Origin: Chryseobacterium gleum
Lineage (GTDB): Bacteria > Bacteroidota > Bacteroidia > Flavobacteriales > Schleiferiaceae
Assembly (NCBI GenBank): GCA_945883565.1
Contig: CAMCXO010000008.1
Coordinates: forward strand, 1-64,000
Direction of reading: 5' to 3'
DNA: 64,000 bases
The notes beneath the pieces are model-generated. The model did no database searches. It was given only the letters and a program-made list of their open reading frames with translations, and had not been told where the DNA came from. Both the position numbers and the translations under genes were made by a program. This document shows, in pieces, positions 16,901-25,321 of the stretch (position 1 is its first letter; each line of letters opens with the position of its first letter).

Positions 16901-17205
16901 TGGCCTTAGCCACAAAAGCCGTACCCTTGCCTTCACTTCGGTCGGATGAACCTATCCCTGTTAGGTTCTTACTCATCAGAGCCCACATCCGTTTTAGTTC
17001 AACAAGTCAATCTCAAACCCAAAAAAGGTTCACTTAATTGCCCCTACCCCCTCATCACGAAAATCATTTAATCTCTTAAATCACAGTTCAGACTATTCAT
17101 GCCAGAGATTGCTGCAAAAAGCCCGCATTCGTCTCAACCTAAAGCGTCCAAGTTAATCATGCCCATTAAGCAATCGAATGAAACTGATTGTCTGTATTCG
17201 CGTTA

Positions 17206-17404
17206 ATGTCAAACCAACATAAGGCAGAATTTTATGATGTCATTTCAGGAAAGAGCGAAGTTAGGAATGGAAAAGCTATCCAAGCAATCACCAACTACCT
17301 TAGACAAAGCCAAGAAACAAGCACAGATACTAAAGGAACAAAGCGCTTCAAAGAACAAGAAAAGCAGAAATTAGAACTCTTCAATACTCTCTGGCTATTT
17401 CGGT
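17206..17404 (+). pseudogene. Fragment of a mobile-element-type gene, N-terminal part only
   Basis: From ATG 17206 the product starts MSNQHKAEFYDVISGKSE and continues with NGKAIQAITNYLRQSQE, a beginning that resembles polyvalent phage or plasmid proteins of Bacteroidetes. After about 66 residues the sequence changes character at a hairpin (17415-17436) and ends at 17445. It looks like a gene cut off by an insertion or deletion. The identification is tentative. Confidence 0.35.
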
Positions 17405-17414
17405 CTGACCATGC

Positions 17415-17436
17415 CACTGTTTTCGGTCAAACAGTG
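17415..17436. repeat. Perfect 8-bp inverted repeat, possible IS end
   Basis: CACTGTTT-TCGGTC-AAACAGTG at the point where the preceding gene fragment loses its coding character. Similar CACTGTTTGACC ends occur in IS elements of Bacteroidetes. No transposase remains. Confidence 0.35.
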
Positions 17437-17464
17437 CCACTTTGAGAGATGAGGCCGTTGATAC

Positions 17465-17908
17465 TTGCTTGACACTAAAGACTACTACATAGATAACTTT
17501 TGGCAAATCGGAGAAAAAATTGGTAACCGTGGGGCCTTAGAAGAAATCGAAACAGGGCAGTGCTATGTAAAAAACCATTTTGGGATTTGCCATACCCTAT
17601 ACCAAAAACGGATAAATCAAATTGTATTATCCCGATTTTATTGTAAAATTGAAAAAAGAAGTTTTTTGGTAGCCCCTTTTCAGTAGAAAATGGTGCAACA
17701 AAAACCAAACACTAAAAACTTAATGATAGAAATTAGCGGAATGAGTAAAGACAAAGCAGAGAAAAAATGGTATGTAGAAAACCTTTGGATACCTGCGGTA
17801 AATTCCCCAAATGATAAATACGAATATCCCGAATGGTATTTTATTGAAGTGGCAAACGACATCCGAAACATCAAGAATCAATTAATCGAAAAAATAGCAT
17901 CCATCTAA
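17465..17908 (+). pseudogene. C-terminal remnant of a type III-like restriction (res) subunit, frameshifted
   Basis: Pieces of the C-terminus of a DEAD-box restriction subunit can be read across different frames: ALEEIETGQCYVKN near 17535-17580, YPDFIVKLKK near 17625-17660, and then an intact stretch from 17690 ([42 protein letters not shown]) to the stop at 17908. These order correctly as the end of a res protein. At least two frameshifts separate them and the helicase part is absent. It pairs with the methylase fragment at 19207, so a type III-like system once stood here. Confidence 0.65.
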
Positions 17909-17947
17909 CTACCCTGAATTCTGGGTAATTGAACAAAGAATAAGCAG

Positions 17948-18766
17948 ATGGCAAAAAAGACAATCAATGTAAAGGGAGCTGAAATAACAATCTTGCAAAA
18001 AGAGCAAGATGATTATATTTCCTTAACCGATATGGTTAAAGGTTTTGGAGATGACACCATGATATATAGTTGGATGCGTAACCGTAATACATTGGAATTC
18101 ATAGGTATTTGGGAAGAAATGAACAACCCCGATTTTAAAGGTAACGAATTCGTAACCTTTAAAAGTCAAGCTGGTTTGAATAACTTTAATCTCACACCAC
18201 GCAAATGGATTGAAGCGACAAATGCAATTGGAATCATCTCGAAAGCTGGAAGGTACGGCGGTGGCACATTTGCACATAGGGATATTGCTTTTGAATTTGG
18301 CAGTTGGTTGAGCCCTGAATTCAAACTATATCTCATCAAAGAATTTCAGCGTTTGAAAGCAGATGAAAACGACCGTCTTAAACTCGAATGGAACCTTCAA
18401 CGCACCTTAGCAAAGGTGAATTATCATATCCACACTGATGCCATCAAGGAAAATTTGATACCTAAAGAATTGAGCAAAAGCCAGACTTCCTTTGTGTATG
18501 CCAATGAAGCTGATTTATTAAATGTTGCCCTGTTTGGAATTACAGCTAAACAATGGCGGGATGCCAATCCAAATGCCGAAGGAAACATAAGAGATATGGC
18601 AACGATTGAGCAGTTAGTGGTACTTTCCAATTTAGAAAGTATCAATGCGGTGTTGATTCATCAAGGATTAGGGCAATCAGAGCGTTTGATTCAATTGAAC
18701 AAGATTGCGATCACCCAAATGAAATCTTTAGTAAATCGTCCGAACACGATTAAAAGGATTAAATGA
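17948..18766 (+). CDS. KilA-N domain protein
   Basis: 272 residues with an N-terminal KilA-N DNA-binding domain (about 5-125): DDYISLTDMVKGF, then W-rich MRNRNTLEFIGIWEEM, then RKWIEATNAIGI and the conserved GGTFAHRDIAFEFGSWLSPEF. The C-terminal half is helical and contains a conserved region (NEADLLNVALFGITAKQWR) common to bacterial KilA-N proteins encoded next to restriction genes. It binds DNA by family inference; its role in these loci is unknown. Its end overlaps the GxxExxY gene by 4 bp (ATGA), so they are translationally coupled. Unlike the restriction genes around it, it is intact. Confidence 0.85.
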   Translation: MAKKTINVKGAEITILQKEQDDYISLTDMVKGFGDDTMIYSWMRNRNTLEFIGIWEEMNNPDFKGNEFVTFKSQAGLNNFNLTPRKWIEATNAIGIISKAGRYGGGTFAHRDIAFEFGSWLSPEFKLYLIKEFQRLKADENDRLKLEWNLQRTLAKVNYHIHTDAIKENLIPKELSKSQTSFVYANEADLLNVALFGITAKQWRDANPNAEGNIRDMATIEQLVVLSNLESINAVLIHQGLGQSERLIQLNKIAITQMKSLVNRPNTIKRIK

Positions 18767-19143
18767 CAAACAGGCTTATGCAAGATATAAACGATACAAC
18801 CCACAAGATATTTGGAAGTGCGATGAAAGTACATTCCACGCTAGGTAATGGCTTTCAAGAAGTTATTTACCAAAGAGCATTGGCCATAGAAATGAACTAT
18901 GCAGATCTATCTTTTGCAAGAGAAATGGAAATGCCTATTTTTTACAGGGAAGAGCAAATAGGCACAAGAAGAGTGGATTTCTTTGTAGAAGGTTGTGTGA
19001 TGGTAGAATTAAAAGCAATGGAAAAAATAGAAGATGTGCATAAATCTCAAGTTATAAATTACTTGGAAGCTTATCACATTGCTGATGGCTTGCTCATCAA
19101 TTTTGGCGGACTTAGTGTTGAGTTTAAAAGGCTTTACAATTAA
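18763..19143 (+). CDS. GxxExxY family protein
   Basis: 126 residues with the family signature GFQEVIY (G-x-x-E-x-x-Y) preceded by KVHSTLGN and followed by RRVDFFVEGCVMVELKAM, KSQVINYLEAYHIADGLLINFG. The D..ExK arrangement in VDFFVEG..VELKA resembles a PD-(D/E)xK nuclease core, and the family is widely suspected to be nuclease-related, but no activity is proven to my knowledge. Coupled to the KilA-N gene by a 4-bp overlap. Intact. Confidence 0.88.
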   Translation: MTNRLMQDINDTTHKIFGSAMKVHSTLGNGFQEVIYQRALAIEMNYADLSFAREMEMPIFYREEQIGTRRVDFFVEGCVMVELKAMEKIEDVHKSQVINYLEAYHIADGLLINFGGLSVEFKRLYN

Positions 19144-19206
19144 AAAGTAGTTAACCCAACAGATAATCCTGTCAATCAAAATTATGCATAAAATCGTGTT
19201 CAGACA

Positions 19207-19524
19207 ATGAGTAAGAAATTAGAATCCATAAAGCATAAAGGCAATAACCGACCACACATACCCAGCAAGGAAGAAGCGGGATATGAAGATGCCATTGACA
19301 AAGTACAAGAGGGAAAGAAAGTGTTAGAACTGGACAAATACGGCAATGACGACCGTGACGATTTGTTGCGTGCAGACATTCCAAGCCTTTACTGCCACGA
19401 ACACATTGCTCCCGAAACGTTGATAAAAAACCTCTATCCAACCGTAGATACGCAGCATGCTGCGTATCAGCAACTCGAATTATTTAATGTAAACGAACAC
19501 ATTGGATTCAAAATATGGGACTGA
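19207..19524 (+). pseudogene. N-terminal remnant of a type III-like DNA methyltransferase
   Basis: The first 95 residues match the beginning of the adenine methyltransferases found in these loci: MSKKLESIKHKGN, RPHIPSKEEAGYEDA, YGNDDRDDLL, SLYCHEHIAPETLIKNLY and ELFNVNE. The catalytic DPPY and FxGxG motifs that should follow are missing because the sequence runs into the next gene at 19515. A short internal deletion seems to lie before KYGNDD. It is the counterpart of the res fragment at 17465-17908. Confidence 0.65.
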
Positions 19525-20102
19525 CAGATATTAAAAAAGAGCTTAAAAAACTAGACAGGGACAAACTCATTGAGCTTATTGCCGACCTGTATAAAAAGAA
19601 CAAATCAGTAAAAGAGTTTTTTGACTTTTATGTAAATCCAAACGAGAGCGAACTTTTTGAGAAGTATCGTGATAAGGTGTTTGAAGCGTTTTACCCTAAA
19701 CGTGGTTACAACTATAAACTTAGAGACGGTAAACAAGCAATTAGCGATTTCAAAAAACTTGGGCCATCAACAGACTTACTTGCTGAATTGATGTTATTCT
19801 ACGTTGAAACAGGAGTGCATTTTACTAATGACTTCGGAGACATAAATCTAACTTTTTATAAAAGCTTAGCGACAACTTTTGTTGACTGCTTGACTTTAAT
19901 GAGAAAAGAAAACCTTCTTGATAAATTTGAAGACCGAGTTGGAAAAGTTGTTTTCGCCACGAATGAAATTGGTTGGGGTTTTCACGACTATTTAGTGCAA
20001 GTTTGGGTTGACTTCTTTCCAACAGTAGACGAAGAAGATTATGAAGACGACAACAACGAAATAGAAGAAAAAGGGAAAATAATAAAATTGGGCGAACAAT
20101 GA
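19515..20102 (+). CDS. DUF6155 family protein
   Basis: 195 residues starting MGLTDIKKELKKLDRDKLIELI, with KKNKSVKEFFDFYVNPNE and a C-terminal acidic tail (DEEDYEDDNNEIEEKGK). This fits the DUF6155 family of Bacteroidetes, whose function is unknown. The protein is helical with no signal peptide. Its start overlaps the end of the broken methyltransferase fragment, and it is the last coding sequence of this decayed locus. It seems intact. Confidence 0.75.
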   Translation: MGLTDIKKELKKLDRDKLIELIADLYKKNKSVKEFFDFYVNPNESELFEKYRDKVFEAFYPKRGYNYKLRDGKQAISDFKKLGPSTDLLAELMLFYVETGVHFTNDFGDINLTFYKSLATTFVDCLTLMRKENLLDKFEDRVGKVVFATNEIGWGFHDYLVQVWVDFFPTVDEEDYEDDNNEIEEKGKIIKLGEQ

Positions 20103-20145
20103 CGGCTGAAAAAACCACTAATTTATCTGTTTGTTGACATTCTGG

Positions 20146-20340
20146 CCTTAAACGATTATGGTTTTAAGCTCGACCTTGTAAACAATGGTCGGCCGCCCGG
20201 CCTATTTCCCAAACCATTTGTTTAAGCTATTTTATTGGTCCAATCGAAAATCATTGTCCCCACAAATAACAAATTCACCAAAAGCCCTTATCTGGCGATA
20301 ATTTCAGAATTATTCGTTGCTTTGAGATGGGTTTTAAACA
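20146..20340. repeat. 195-bp intergenic repeat, copy A
   Basis: Runs from CCTTAAACGATTATG to the block ATTCGTTGCTTTGAGATGGG. The copy at 21881-22070 has the same blocks in the same order, including TTTTATTGGTCCAATCGAAAATC and TATCTGGCGATAATTTCAG. No coding frame is conserved. It may be a non-autonomous mobile element. Confidence 0.6.
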
Positions 20341-20372
20341 CACTGCCGTTTTCTGCCATTTTAAAATAAACC

Positions 20373-21389
20373 ATGAAAAACAAACGAATTATCCATTTGC
20401 TTGTGCTCTTATTTGCATGCCTCCAATCCTATATTTTGGTAGCGCAAACACCCCCATATTTTGGGACTATCTTTATAGAACCCGGAATAATCACCGATAC
20501 CGATTGCTCTACATTATCGAGCGTTACTTATACCGGTCAGGGAATTGCATTGGTGTACGATCGTAGGGTAAATAACTGGGTCAACATCAATGCTTATTTG
20601 TTTAATGTGGTCTGGAATGATTCGCTCACATCTCAAGCAGTTGTAAATCCGGAATTCACTATAGCAGAAGCAACTGCCGAAGCCAATAAATACGCTTTTA
20701 AAATTGGTCAATTACCTCATTGTTTAAGAACCGATATTAATGAAATATGGATTCACAAAGGAAACTTTGATTGGGGCGGTGGCAATAATTCCATTTTAAT
20801 ACATACCGATCGCGCTACATACTATGAATCTCTTGGCATTTCTGAAGAAACCTTGATACATGAAGCAAGCCATACTTCATTAGACGCTGCTCATGCAACA
20901 AGTACAGGATGGATTGATGCACAATTATTGGACAACAATTTTATCTCAACTTACGCTCAACAAAACCCGATTCGGGAAGACCTCGCCGAAAGCTATCTAA
21001 CTTGGTTGGCAGTTAAACATTTCGCTTCCCGCGTTTCAGCTACAAACTACAACCTCATAACGCAAACCATTCCCAATCGTCTATTGTACTTTGACGCTCA
21101 AAACTTTAACTTGAACCCTATTCCTTGCCCAACAACAGAAGTATCGTTTGATGCCATCGAATCCTTTAGGGTCTATCCTAATCCTACTATTGACTTTTTA
21201 TACATAAATACCCCTATTGATGGCAACACCTCCCTTCAGATTTACAATACGATGGGGCAGCCAATAATCAAATTCAGTAAGATCGGCAATTTTGTCGATT
21301 TATCGGCTTATCCAAATGGCGTATATTCAGTTGTCTTAAGCAACAATTCTAGAACAGCGAATTTTAGGATAATAAAAACCGGCAGATAA
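20373..21389 (+). CDS. Secreted HExxH protein with T9SS sorting domain
   Basis: 338 residues. A signal peptide (MKNKRIIHLLVLLFACLQSYILVAQ) precedes a domain with a zinc-binding-like HEASH motif (H163, E164, H167) and, about 35 residues later, EDLAESY, which could give the third ligand as in gluzincins. The C-terminal 75 residues (FRVYPNPTIDFLYI ... SAYPNGVYSVVL) are a T9SS sorting domain. So it is likely an extracellular metallopeptidase of unnamed family. It stands alone between two intergenic repeats. Confidence 0.7.
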   Translation: MKNKRIIHLLVLLFACLQSYILVAQTPPYFGTIFIEPGIITDTDCSTLSSVTYTGQGIALVYDRRVNNWVNINAYLFNVVWNDSLTSQAVVNPEFTIAEATAEANKYAFKIGQLPHCLRTDINEIWIHKGNFDWGGGNNSILIHTDRATYYESLGISEETLIHEASHTSLDAAHATSTGWIDAQLLDNNFISTYAQQNPIREDLAESYLTWLAVKHFASRVSATNYNLITQTIPNRLLYFDAQNFNLNPIPCPTTEVSFDAIESFRVYPNPTIDFLYINTPIDGNTSLQIYNTMGQPIIKFSKIGNFVDLSAYPNGVYSVVLSNNSRTANFRIIKTGR

Positions 21390-21525
21390 CTTCGGTGCCC
21401 GCAGCACAGCTCGAATGATTTAGACTTAATGGGTATAGTTTGATTCAATAGTCTTCTAAAACAACACCTAACCACCTGTTTATTCATAGTTAATTTGTAT
21501 AATTTAAACTGTACTACACAAAAAA

Positions 21526-21812
21526 CTCTCCTCCTTTTCACGGAGGAGTACCCCGAAGAGAGAGGTGGTTAGGACAACAATCCATTACCCGAAGGGAAAA
21601 GGTCAGCAGTTAAATACAGTACGGTTTATGGAGAAAGCCCTTGAAAATGCGAATAACCTTCAAAGCCCCTCAGCCACTTTAGAAGAGCGTGAATATTTTG
21701 AGAAGGCAACCCACCCCGCCCTGCGGACACCCCTCCTTGGTAAAGAGGGAAGCTTAGTGTTTGCAAACATTGTTCACAAACGGCCAAAACAAGCAATCGA
21801 GCTCATGGAAAC
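21526..21812. repeat. 287-bp direct repeat, copy A
   Basis: Very similar over its length to 22994-23279, in the same orientation and about 1.47 kb upstream. It begins CTCTCCTCCTTTTCACGGAGGAG, a small hairpin, and contains an open frame beginning MVRTTIHYPKGKGQQLN that diverges in reading frame between copies, so it is probably not a gene. The ACACCCCTCC...GGTAAAGAGGGAAG block is of a type often seen beside DUF559-type genes in Bacteroidetes. Confidence 0.65.
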
Positions 21813-21880
21813 TCATCACAAAGCAAAGCTCTGTGCAACCCAACGCCATCCGTGGTAAATAAAGCCTATTACCCGCGTAT

Positions 21881-22070
21881 CCTTAAACGATTATGTCTTT
21901 AAGCTCAACTTTGCCTATAATGGTAGGCCGGCTTTTTTCCCGGGCCATTTGTTCTAAGTACTTTTATTGGTCCAATCGAAAATCGTTGTCCCCATATTAC
22001 AAATCCACCAAATGCCTTTATCTGGCGATAATTTCAGAATTATTCGTTGCTTTGAAATGGGTTTTTAGAC
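21881..22070. repeat. 195-bp intergenic repeat, copy B
   Basis: Same family and orientation as 20146-20340, ending ATTCGTTGCTTTGAAATGGG and followed by a TTAGACGGAC tail shared with the partial copy at 15606-15650. Together with the 287-bp repeat it fills the gap 21390-22111; nothing else was seen there. Confidence 0.6.
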
Positions 22071-22111
22071 GGACGTTATAGGCTAATGAAAAAATTCATT
22101 AAATTTGAAAT

Positions 22112-22294
22112 ATGAAGAAAGAAACCGTCTTGCAAGCGATTAATGAATTCCCTAAAGAAGTGAATTTGAATGCTCTATTCGAACAGCTCATCGTGAAAGA
22201 AAAAATTGAAAAAGGCTTACTTCAAATAGAAAACGAGCAAACTGTAACACACGCAGATGTGATAGCTCATTTCAATAATAAATGGCTGAAATAA
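22112..22294 (+). CDS. Antitoxin of a ParDE/RelBE-like pair
   Basis: 60 residues beginning MKKETVLQAINEFPKEVNL and ending ADVIAHFNNKWLK. The size, the acidic-helical composition and the 13-bp overlap with the toxin gene fit a type II antitoxin. The C-terminal THADVIAHFNNKW resembles the toxin-binding tail of Bacteroidetes antitoxins found with ParE/RelE proteins. Confidence 0.75.
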   Translation: MKKETVLQAINEFPKEVNLNALFEQLIVKEKIEKGLLQIENEQTVTHADVIAHFNNKWLK

Positions 22295-22587
22295 TTTGGT
22301 CTAAGCTAGCTTTAGATGACTTGGACAGCATTTACAATTACATTGCCAAGGAATCTCCCATTTATGCCCAAAAAACTATTGAAGAATTTATTGAAAGGGT
22401 TTCAGTGCTTGCCACATACCCGGAAATAGGACGTGAAGTTCGTGAATATGTTCGAAAGGATGTTAGGGAACTCATTGAAGGTAATTACAGGATTTTTTAC
22501 AAAATCAACAAGAATAGCATTTCAATAATCCGGGTTCATCACTCAGCTCGAAACATAATACGAAGAAAAAGAGGCAGCAGCCTATAA
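22282..22587 (+). CDS. ParE/RelE-family toxin
   Basis: 101 residues with the RelE/ParE fold pattern: IIWSKLALDDLDSIYNYIAK, YPEIGREVRE, LIEGNYRIFYKI, IIRVHHSARN. The RYRIFY-type and VxHxxR segments are the hallmark of this superfamily. ParE members poison gyrase, RelE members cleave mRNA; the sequence features lean to ParE but the choice is not certain. Overlaps its antitoxin by 13 bp. Intact. Confidence 0.88.
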   Translation: MAEIIWSKLALDDLDSIYNYIAKESPIYAQKTIEEFIERVSVLATYPEIGREVREYVRKDVRELIEGNYRIFYKINKNSISIIRVHHSARNIIRRKRGSSL

Positions 22588-22590
22588 CAT

Positions 22591-22893
22591 GCGCCGGTTG
22601 CACAACTTTGTCATAAACTCAAATTTTAAACCAAAAATTTGAATTATGGCTTCATTAGAGGTTTTTTAAAAGCCTCAAATTTTTTTTGTGTTTATTTCAT
22701 TGTTGTTTCTTTCGACTCCCTCAAAATGCTTTATTGCTCCCATTTTAGCTCCAAATAAATTAAAAATGGCTCTAGCCAAGTTTTTCGGCTTTTGGTCTTA
22801 TATGGTTCATCTAATTTTCAAGTTATAGGTTAAAGCAGACATGATTACCTGTTTATTGGCACTTTTAATGCCATGCGTATTAAGACGTTTGAG
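22591..22893 (-). mobile_element. IS1182-type remnant, copy 3 (most decayed)
   Basis: Starts 3 bp after the toxin gene with GCGCCGGTTGCACAAC, aligns with copies 1 and 2 (same A/T tracts, AAAATGGC, GGTTAAAGCAGACAT, CGTATTAAGACGTTTGAG), but has several deletions. Only scraps of the transposase C-terminus can be read on the minus strand. Confidence 0.65.
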
Positions 22894-22993
22894 TTGGAAC
22901 TTCGCAAAGAGCGCAAGCTGTGGGTTGATTGACAGGCAGTAACCATGCAAGAGACAAACATTTAACTACTACCATTGAACCTCATCACATAAG

Positions 22994-23279
22994 CTCTCCT
23001 CCTTTTCACGGAGGAGTACCCGAAGAGAGAGGTGGTTAGGACAACAATCCATTACCCGAAGGGAAAAGGTCAGCAGTTAAATACAGCACGGTTTATGGAG
23101 GAAGCCCTTGAAAATGCGAATAACCTTCAAAGCCCCTCACCCACTTTAGTAGAGGGTGAATATTTTGAGAAAGCAACCACCCCGTCCCGCGTACACCCCT
23201 CCATGGTAAAGAGGGAAGCTTTGTGTTTGCAAACATTGTTCACAAACGGCCAAAACAAGCAATCGAGCTCACGGAAACC
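22994..23279. repeat. 287-bp direct repeat, copy B
   Basis: Second copy of 21526-21812. With IS remnant copy 3 it occupies the gap 22588-23416; no gene was seen there. It marks the end of the accessory DNA: from 23417 on the sequence is gene-dense. Confidence 0.65.
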
Positions 23280-23401
23280 CGCTTCTGTGCCCTTGTGGAA
23301 GTGCCTTCCTTTGGCTTTATAAAGGTAGCTTCAGACGCTCCTTCCCTACCCGAAAACTTTCAAACTTGAACATCCGCGCTTATTTGGCATAGGTATAATA
23401 G

Positions 23402-23409
23402 TACTTTCG
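23402..23409 (+). promoter_or_regulatory. Possible -7 promoter box of the flippase gene
   Basis: TACTTTCG fits the Bacteroidetes -7 consensus TAnnTTTG except one base. TTTGG lies about 15 bp upstream, slightly closer than the usual 17-23 bp. The box ends only 8 bp before the start codon, so the transcript would have almost no leader. Confidence 0.4.
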
Positions 23410-23416
23410 CAGCCTA

Positions 23417-24874
23417 ATGTCGGCTATAAAAAAACTCGCCCAGCAAACGGCCCTTTACGGCTTACCGAGCATACTGGGGCGTGTTCTCAACTTCATTCTG
23501 GTGCCCATCCATACGGGCATTATGAACCAAAGCCAGTTTGGATCTATAACCGATTTGTACAGTTTGGTGGCGGTGGGCATTGTGCTGCTCACCTATGGTT
23601 TTGAAACGGCTTATTTTAACAAGAGCCAAAACCCACTGTCTGAAAAAAAGAGTTTTGCCACAGGCATGCAGTCGCTGCTTTTCACTTCTTTGCTCTTTTT
23701 GTTGGCTTTTGAATGGGGGCTGCCCGAACTTTCAAGAGTATTGCGGTACGAAAACCATCCCCATTACTTAAGATGGATGGTTTGGATCATGCTGCTCGAT
23801 GTTTTATCGGCATTGCCTTTTGCACGCTTGCGATTTAGGCAAAAAGCCCTGGAGTTTGTGGGCATAAAATTCATCTTAATTGGCCTAAACATTGGCTTCA
23901 ACCTCTTTTTCTTTTTGGGCTTGAAGCATTGGCCGGAACTTCAAAACAATTTGCCGGCAGCCTGGAACGACCCGGTGGCCTGGGTTTTAATATCCAATCT
24001 TTTGGCCTCGGCCGTTATGTTTCTGTTGCTTCTGCCCCAATGGCGGCAGGCCGATGGCTGGCGCTTCGACCGCGAATTGTGGAGAAAAATGATGGGTTAT
24101 GGCTTGCCCCTCATGGCGGCCGGTTTGGCGGGTATTGCCAACGAATTGGCCGATAGACAATTGCTTAAATACCTACTTCCCGAGCATTTGGCCATGAATC
24201 AACTAGGGGTATATGGGGCGGTATACAAGTTGAGTATTTTCCTTATGCTGTTTGTTCAGGCTTATCGCTACGCGGCCGAACCCTTTTTCTTTCAATTGCG
24301 CAACGCCAAAAACAGCGGCGAAACAAACGCCCAGGTTTTAGAAGGCTTTGTAATGTTTTTAGGGTTGGTGCTTATTGGCCTCAATGCCTCGCTGCCCATA
24401 ATTAAACACTTTATTAATGAGCGTTTTTGGGAAGGACTGGCGCTGGCGCCCATTTTGTTTGCGGCCAATTACATTTTGGGCATCAATACGCATTTGGGCA
24501 TTTGGTACAAACTGGCCAATAAAACACGTTTTGCCTGGTACATCACCGGCTTAGGCCTCTTCTTTACACTATGGCTTAATTTCTGGTTAATACCGGTTTT
24601 GGGAATTGAAGGCGCCGCCTGGGCCACCTTGGCTTCTTACACCGCCATGATGCTCATGAATCTCATTATGGGCCATAAACATTATCCGCTTCCTTATGCC
24701 TACAAAAGGTTGACTTTGTATTTTTTAAGTTCTGTTATTTTGGGTTTCTTTGCGTGGAAACTTCAATCTATGGTTGGCCTTTGGGCTTGCATGGCCTTAG
24801 TTCCTTACCTTATCTTGTTGGCCTTTATTAAACCCGAATTTGCTCATAAATTATGGCCCAAACGGCAAGCGTAA
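23417..24874 (+). CDS. Oligosaccharide flippase (Wzx/MOP superfamily)
   Basis: 485 residues with about 12-14 hydrophobic segments and the N-terminal pattern of polysaccharide exporters (AIKKLAQQTALYGLPSILG, then LNFILVPIHTGIMNQSQFG). Such proteins move lipid-linked oligosaccharides across the inner membrane for O-antigen, capsule or glycan decoration of proteins. No glycosyltransferases lie next to it; its partners here are dut and a sugar nucleotidyltransferase. The dut start codon lies inside the last 22 bp, so the two are coupled. A second flippase at 39504 belongs to another operon. Confidence 0.88.
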   Translation: MSAIKKLAQQTALYGLPSILGRVLNFILVPIHTGIMNQSQFGSITDLYSLVAVGIVLLTYGFETAYFNKSQNPLSEKKSFATGMQSLLFTSLLFLLAFEWGLPELSRVLRYENHPHYLRWMVWIMLLDVLSALPFARLRFRQKALEFVGIKFILIGLNIGFNLFFFLGLKHWPELQNNLPAAWNDPVAWVLISNLLASAVMFLLLLPQWRQADGWRFDRELWRKMMGYGLPLMAAGLAGIANELADRQLLKYLLPEHLAMNQLGVYGAVYKLSIFLMLFVQAYRYAAEPFFFQLRNAKNSGETNAQVLEGFVMFLGLVLIGLNASLPIIKHFINERFWEGLALAPILFAANYILGINTHLGIWYKLANKTRFAWYITGLGLFFTLWLNFWLIPVLGIEGAAWATLASYTAMMLMNLIMGHKHYPLPYAYKRLTLYFLSSVILGFFAWKLQSMVGLWACMALVPYLILLAFIKPEFAHKLWPKRQA

Positions 24875-25311
24875 CCGTTAAAATTGTAAACCGGGGCAAG
24901 TTTGCCCTGCCCGAATACAAAACCCCTGGTTCGGCTGGCTGCGACCTTTATGCCAATCTCGACAACCCCTTGGAAATAAAACCCATGCAGCGTGTTTTAA
25001 TACCTACGGGCCTGTATATGGAGTTGCCACTTGGCTACGAAGCCCAAGTGCGTGCGAGAAGTGGATTGGCTCTAAAACACGGTATTGGCGTTCTTAACAG
25101 TCCTGGCACCATAGATGCCGATTACCGGGGCGAAATACAAATTATTCTCATTAACCTCAGCACCGAAACCTATACCCTGCACCCCGGCGAGCGCATTGCC
25201 CAATTAATTGTGGCGGCTGTTTGCAAAGCCGAGTGGATTGAAACCGAAACCTTAAACCTTACCGAAAGAGGAGAAGGTGGTTTTGGAAGTACCGGAATAA
25301 AAACATCTTAA
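24853..25311 (+). CDS. dut: dUTP diphosphatase
   Basis: 152-residue trimeric dUTPase, which hydrolyses dUTP to dUMP and keeps uracil out of DNA while feeding thymidylate synthesis. Signature motifs in order: GSAGCDLYA, ARSGLALKHGI (with the substrate-binding Ser of RSG), NSPGTIDADYRGE, PGERIAQLIV and the C-terminal GEGGFGSTG that closes over the active site. All five family motifs are present and length is normal. The start at 24853 overlaps the flippase end by 22 bp; the next gene begins 10 bp after its stop. Confidence 0.97.
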   Translation: MAQTASVTVKIVNRGKFALPEYKTPGSAGCDLYANLDNPLEIKPMQRVLIPTGLYMELPLGYEAQVRARSGLALKHGIGVLNSPGTIDADYRGEIQIILINLSTETYTLHPGERIAQLIVAAVCKAEWIETETLNLTERGEGGFGSTGIKTS

Positions 25312-25321
25312 CCTTTACCCT

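Noticed and set aside
21565-21858. Repeated open frame MVRTTIHYPKGKG as a duplicated gene
   Set aside because: The frame shifts between copies after about 40 residues, so only the DNA is conserved.
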